64,000 nucleotides of DNA from Sulfurospirillum sp001602955 (GTDB lineage: Bacteria > Campylobacterota > Campylobacteria > Campylobacterales > Sulfurospirillaceae), in NCBI GenBank assembly GCA_001602955.1, contig LVAC01000006.1, positions 87,925 through 151,924 on the forward strand, written 5' to 3'. Under the pieces are notes generated by a model. The model made no database searches. It had not been told where the DNA came from and saw nothing but the letters and a program-made list of their open reading frames with translations. The position numbers and the translations under genes were made by a program. Below are positions 61,068 to 64,000 of this stretch, piece after piece (positions within the stretch are counted from its first letter, which is position 1; every line of letters begins with the position of its first letter).

Positions 61068-61789
61068 TTCCTCAAAGTTTCGACCATCGCTACCGCTTCG
61101 GCATTATCGCCGTGAACGCATAAAGTATCGGCACGAAGTGCAATCTTTTTACCCGAAATCGTTTCTAAAACGCCCTCGTTTTGTAACAGTTTCAACCGAG
61201 CCACGACCGCATCGACGTCGTGTAACACGGAACCGGCTTGATGGCGCGGCACCAAATAGCCCTCATCGTCATACGCTCGATCCGCGAAGACTTCGTATAA
61301 CAACGTGATACCTTCTTGCGCGGCGGCTTCTTCATGCGCCTTCATATCCATCATCGACAGTACCATGACTTTCAAATCGATATCGATACGTTTGATAGCG
61401 GAGAGCACGGCTTTAAAGATGCGCACGTCTTTCATCATATCGTTATAGAGTCCTCCGTGCGGCTTGACGTATTCGAGTTTTGCCCCGTTGGCTTTAACAA
61501 ATCCCCACAAAGCACCGATTTGGTAAATAACCATCGCTTCGACTTCTTCCAACGAACACGCCATACTACGCCTACCGAATCCCGCTAAATCCGGATACGC
61601 CGGATGCGCTCCGATACGCACGCCGTGTTTTAATGCCAGTTTAATCGACTTATCCATAATCACGGGATCGCCCGCATGAAAACCGCACGCGAAATTTGCC
61701 ATATCCACATACGGCATTATCAACGCGTCCAAGCCCATTTTCCAAGAGCCGAAACTCTCTCCGGCATCGCAATTTAGTTTAAGACTCAT
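61058..61789 (-). CDS. pxpA: 5-oxoprolinase subunit A (LamB/YcsF)
   Basis: 243 aa LamB/YcsF-family catalytic component: KLNCDAGESFGSWKMGLD at the N-terminus, ANFACGFHAGDP near 33, RIGAHPAYPDLAGFGRR near 57, and VKPHGGLYNDMM near 108. First gene of pxpA-B-C; a GAAAGGA box precedes its ATG, and a TACAAT -10 box is at 61818-61823 (-). Detoxifies or recycles 5-oxoproline. Confidence 0.93.
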   Translation of the reverse strand: MSLKLNCDAGESFGSWKMGLDALIMPYVDMANFACGFHAGDPVIMDKSIKLALKHGVRIGAHPAYPDLAGFGRRSMACSLEEVEAMVIYQIGALWGFVKANGAKLEYVKPHGGLYNDMMKDVRIFKAVLSAIKRIDIDLKVMVLSMMDMKAHEEAAAQEGITLLYEVFADRAYDDEGYLVPRHQAGSVLHDVDAVVARLKLLQNEGVLETISGKKIALRADTLCVHGDNAEAVAMVETLRKCM

Positions 61790-61817
61790 TTTTCGATCCT
61801 TTCACTTTTCTAGACGT

Positions 61818-61823
61818 ATTGTA
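61818..61823 (-). promoter_or_regulatory. Probable -10 box for pxpABC
   Basis: TACAAT on the - strand, 29 bases upstream of pxpA, within the 159-base divergent gap to mnmG. An imperfect stem GCAAC...GTTGC (61824-61840 region) lies just upstream. Confidence 0.4.
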
Positions 61824-61869
61824 GCAACTTTCCCGTTGCTTCTACGCTTAAGATACAGCCAAATCATAG

Positions 61870-61875
61870 TATAAT
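61870..61875 (+). promoter_or_regulatory. Probable -10 box for mnmG
   Basis: TATAAT in CATAGTATAATAAAAT, about 70 bases before the mnmG start. The intervening leader is AT-rich and shows no strong fold. Confidence 0.55.
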
Positions 61876-61948
61876 AAAATTTTTCCCATGCATTTTTCCT
61901 TTTGAGAAAAAAAGTGATTCAAAAATTTATCTTTTAGGTACTGTGATT

Positions 61949-63823
61949 ATGAAATACGACGTGATTGTAATCGGAGGCGGGCATGCGGGTATTGAAGCAT
62001 CCTTGGCCTCCGCTAGGCTTGGAAATAAAACCCTTCTGATCTCTATTTTAGCCGAACAAATCGGCGCGGCAAGTTGTAATCCCGCCATCGGAGGACTCGC
62101 CAAAGGACATTTGGTCAAAGAAATCGACGCTTTAGGCGGTCAAATGGCACTTGCCACCGATGCTTGCGGCATTCAGTTTCGCATCTTAAACCTTTCCAAA
62201 GGCCCCGCCGTTCGCGGAAGCCGCGCGCAAATTGATATGGACCGTTACCGTATCTACATGCGTACGACGCTTTTAAATACCGAAAATTTAAGTATCGCCC
62301 AAGAAACCGCCGAAGAGATTCTGACGGAAGAAGGTTGCGTCAAGGGCGTCATTACCTCACTCGGCAACCGTTACCATGCCTCAAAAGTTATTGTCACGAC
62401 CGGAACGTTTTTACGAGGGCTGATTCATATCGGCGAATACCGACACGAATCCGGACGCGTTGGCGAATTTCCTTCCCTCAAACTCTCTTCTTCTATTAAG
62501 GGCTTAGGCATTACGATGGGACGGCTAAAAACCGGAACGTGTGCGAGAATCGACGCTAAAACGATTGATTTTTCCAAAATGGAGCTCCAACCCGGAGACG
62601 AACATCCGATTCCTTTTAGTTTTCGTACCGACCGCACCGATTTTCATCCGCATCAGCTGCCTTGCTATATCGCCTATACCAATGAAGAGACGCACACGAT
62701 CATCGAAAGTAATTTTCACAGAGCTCCTTTGTTTACGGGACAAATCAACGGCATTGGACCTCGTTATTGCCCCAGTATCGAAGATAAGATCAACCGCTTT
62801 CGCGACAAAGAACGCCATCATCTCTTTATCGAACCGCAAACGCGCGAAGCGACCGAATACTACATTAACGGTTTTAGCACCTCGTTACCGACCGATACGC
62901 AACTTGCTATGATTCATTCGGTAGAAGGAATGGAAAATGCAAAGATTGTTCGCTTCGGATATGCTATCGAGTACGATTACGTCGATCCGACGGAACTCAA
63001 ACATACGTTGGAAACCAAAAAAGTTTCCGGACTCTATTGCGCGGGACAGATCAACGGAACGACCGGCTACGAAGAAGCGGCGGCACAAGGATTGATGGCG
63101 GGTATTAACGCCTCGTTGCACCTTCAAGGAAAAGAACCGCTGGTTTTACGCCGCGATGAAGCGTATATCGGCGTTTTGATCGACGATTTGGTTACCAAAG
63201 GTACAAAAGAGCCTTATCGTATGTTCACGAGCCGCGCGGAATATCGCCTGCTTTTACGCGAAGACAATGCGGATTTAAGGCTCACGCCTTACGGCTATAA
63301 AATCGGCTTGATCGACGAGCAAACGCATGCGCGCGTCGTTAAAAAGCATCAAGCATTACGCGAAGGCTTGGCGTATTTAGAAGAAACGACGCTCACGCCT
63401 TCCAATGAGAACAATGCCTTTTTAGCCTCTATCGGAGAAGACAAAATTACCGATAAGGTCTCATTGCAAAAAATCGTCGCGCGTTCGGATTTTAGTATCG
63501 AGAAGCTCGAAAAACTCGCACCTTGCATCGCGGCGTTTAGCGAAGAGGCGAAAGAGCAGATTTTGGTCGAAGCCAAATACAAAAATTATATCGAAAAGCA
63601 AAAAGAGCAAATCGACGTCATGAAAGAGATGATTAACGTTGCCATTCCCGCCGAAATGGATTTTGCATCTATTTCGGGTCTGAGCAACGAAGTGGTCGAA
63701 AAGCTCAAACGCTTCAACCCGCCGACCTTGTTTGCGGCAAGCGAGATTAGCGGTATTACGCCGGCCGCTTTAGATATTTTACATGTATCTATAAAACTTT
63801 TGAATAAAAAAAATAAATCTTGA
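61949..63823 (+). CDS. mnmG: tRNA uridine-5-carboxymethylaminomethyl modification enzyme MnmG (GidA)
   Basis: 624 aa FAD-dependent enzyme that, with MnmE, modifies wobble U34 of several tRNAs. FAD site DVIVIGGGHAGIEAS at the N-terminus, SCNPAIGGLAKGHLVKEID near 48, RGSRAQIDMDRYR near 92, GLYCAGQINGTTGYEEAAAQG near 355, TSRAEYRLLLREDN near 425, and a helical C-terminal tRNA-binding domain. ATG at 61949 is used; a GTG two codons earlier is possible. A KACATGTM site at 63781 is read His-Val near the end. petA follows, as I recall in Campylobacter. Confidence 0.95.
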   Translation: MKYDVIVIGGGHAGIEASLASARLGNKTLLISILAEQIGAASCNPAIGGLAKGHLVKEIDALGGQMALATDACGIQFRILNLSKGPAVRGSRAQIDMDRYRIYMRTTLLNTENLSIAQETAEEILTEEGCVKGVITSLGNRYHASKVIVTTGTFLRGLIHIGEYRHESGRVGEFPSLKLSSSIKGLGITMGRLKTGTCARIDAKTIDFSKMELQPGDEHPIPFSFRTDRTDFHPHQLPCYIAYTNEETHTIIESNFHRAPLFTGQINGIGPRYCPSIEDKINRFRDKERHHLFIEPQTREATEYYINGFSTSLPTDTQLAMIHSVEGMENAKIVRFGYAIEYDYVDPTELKHTLETKKVSGLYCAGQINGTTGYEEAAAQGLMAGINASLHLQGKEPLVLRRDEAYIGVLIDDLVTKGTKEPYRMFTSRAEYRLLLREDNADLRLTPYGYKIGLIDEQTHARVVKKHQALREGLAYLEETTLTPSNENNAFLASIGEDKITDKVSLQKIVARSDFSIEKLEKLAPCIAAFSEEAKEQILVEAKYKNYIEKQKEQIDVMKEMINVAIPAEMDFASISGLSNEVVEKLKRFNPPTLFAASEISGITPAALDILHVSIKLLNKKNKS

Positions 63824-63856
63824 CGTAAAATTGACGTAAATTCGTATAATTGACGT
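63820..63856 (+). promoter_or_regulatory. Three direct TTGACGT repeats and promoter upstream of petA
   Basis: TTGACGT occurs at 63820, 63831 and 63850, the first two extended to TTGACGTAAA and set 11 bases apart (about one helical turn), the third 19 further. The first overlaps the mnmG stop. A TATAAT (63845-63850) lies between copies two and three. This looks like tandem binding sites of a regulator of the bc1 complex operon, or stacked -35 boxes. Confidence 0.45.
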
Positions 63857-63925
63857 GTGTCATAGTTTCTTAATAAATGATAAGATAAAATAGTCACAAA
63901 TTAAACTACAAGAAAGGAAAACAGG

Positions 63926-64000
63926 ATGGCTGTTGAAGAGAGCAGACGAGACTTTATCGGCATGGCATTCGGCGGTTTTGCAGCGGCAGGGGGCATTGTG
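63926..64000 (+). CDS. petA: Ubiquinol-cytochrome c reductase Rieske iron-sulfur subunit (start only)
   Basis: Only the first 25 codons are in the window. They read as the N-terminus of a Rieske protein: a twin-arginine motif SRRDFIGMAF followed by a Gly/Ala-rich membrane helix. The bc1 Rieske protein is exported folded by Tat, and petA next to mnmG is the order I recall from Campylobacter. The ribosome region is AGAAAGGAAAACAGG. The iron-sulfur domain lies beyond the window. Confidence 0.7.
   Translation, partial: MAVEESRRDFIGMAFGGFAAAGGIV

Larger units (their letters stand above)
68..63786. repeat. Dispersed palindrome family KACATGTM (47 ACATGT cores seen)
   Basis: ACATGT cores begin at 68, 444, 2637, 2878, 3706, 3928, 4405, 6752, 6766, 6844, 9541, 14407, 18611, 20968, 22382, 23760, 23927, 24096, 25132, 27950, 28148, 29883, 30110, 33350, 33560, 34798, 35814, 37229, 38169, 38268, 39109, 40396, 40913, 46120, 46695, 47281, 48082, 48475, 50960, 54896, 56161, 56318, 56816, 60166, 60445, 60855 and 63781. 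In 36 of 47 the preceding base is G/T and the following A/C, often TTACATGT(A/C)A(G). Inside genes they are read as Thr-Cys (ACA TGT), His-Val (CAT GT) or Asp/Tyr-Met (C ATG T). Counts are by eye and may miss a few. Confidence 0.75.

Noticed and set aside
60549..61115. A 188-codon + strand frame over pxpB/pxpA
   Set aside because: Lies antisense to pxpB and the end of pxpA; Arg-rich, no recognisable domain.
1..64000. CRISPR arrays, IS elements, prophage or integrative element ends
   Set aside because: No regularly spaced repeats, transposase or integrase frames, or flanking att-type repeats were seen; the glycan block has no visible mobility gene.
1..64000. tRNA or rRNA genes
   Set aside because: Intergenic gaps are all under about 230 bases and none shows a cloverleaf, TTCGA-type T-arm with CCA-like end, or rRNA sequence.

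Overview
The window is a dense chromosomal segment from a Campylobacterota (epsilonproteobacterial) species. No rRNA or tRNA gene, CRISPR array, transposase or phage gene was seen. The assignment rests on gene content and order that I recall from Campylobacter and relatives: der-aroK-trpS-serS-pflB; ftsH-prmA-cheY running into a pgl locus; lpxL/waaM opening an LOS operon; gmhA-hldE-hldD-gmhB beside cytochrome c553, ccoS and ccoI; and mnmG next to petA. The CG-rich codon choices and free-living gene set (leuA, pxpABC, two glycan operons) would fit a Sulfurospirillum-like genus, but the genus is inference.

Layout. 1-6.7 kb: tail of an MscS channel, then a + strand operon of translation genes (der, aroK, trpS, serS) ending in the flagellar-motor scaffold gene pflB, closed by a stem-loop. 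6.8-18.6 kb (- strand): leuA with its own promoter and a leucine-rich leader ORF; pssA; a Psd-like protein lacking key residues; ftsH; prmA; cheY; hisA; hisH; pglG-like; the oligosaccharyltransferase pglB; and a WecA-type initiating transferase. 18.7-36.2 kb (- strand): a large, partly AT-rich glycan operon. It holds glycosyltransferases, three methyltransferase-like proteins, Fuc3N-type genes (fdtA/fdtB), a Wzx-type flippase, the GDP-fucose route (manB, manC, gmd, fcl), two UDP-sugar dehydrogenases, a secreted ATP-dependent DNA ligase and an exonuclease. 36.2-44.2 kb (+): LOS/lipid A operon from lpxL to a WaaL-like ligase. 44.2-49.4 kb (-): heptose synthesis with a GT10 fucosyltransferase at its end. 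49.4-64 kb: cytochrome c553, ccoSI, an EAL protein, a DMT exporter, tpx, pgeF/ribE, a chemoreceptor, 5-oxoprolinase pxpABC, mnmG and the start of petA.

How it fits together. The 14.5-36.2 kb part reads as an N-glycosylation locus whose oligosaccharyltransferase (PglB) is Campylobacter-like, but whose lipid-linked glycan seems to be built by O-antigen-style parts: a WecA-type initiator, a Wzx flippase, and fucose, uronic acid and possible Fuc3N donors. The same GDP-fucose could feed the GT10 enzyme acting on LOS.

The strongest DNA-level signal is a dispersed palindrome, KACATGTM. At least 47 ACATGT cores are found by eye, 36 of them with the full 8-mer, where about 16 and 4 would be expected at uniform composition. 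It is read in all three codon phases and also forms the arms of the pflB/leuA terminator. It looks like a highly iterated palindrome or uptake-type sequence. A second useful signal is CGATCG, about 29 times in the first 18.6 kb but almost absent from 18.6 to 31.6 kb, which marks the glycan block as compositionally foreign.
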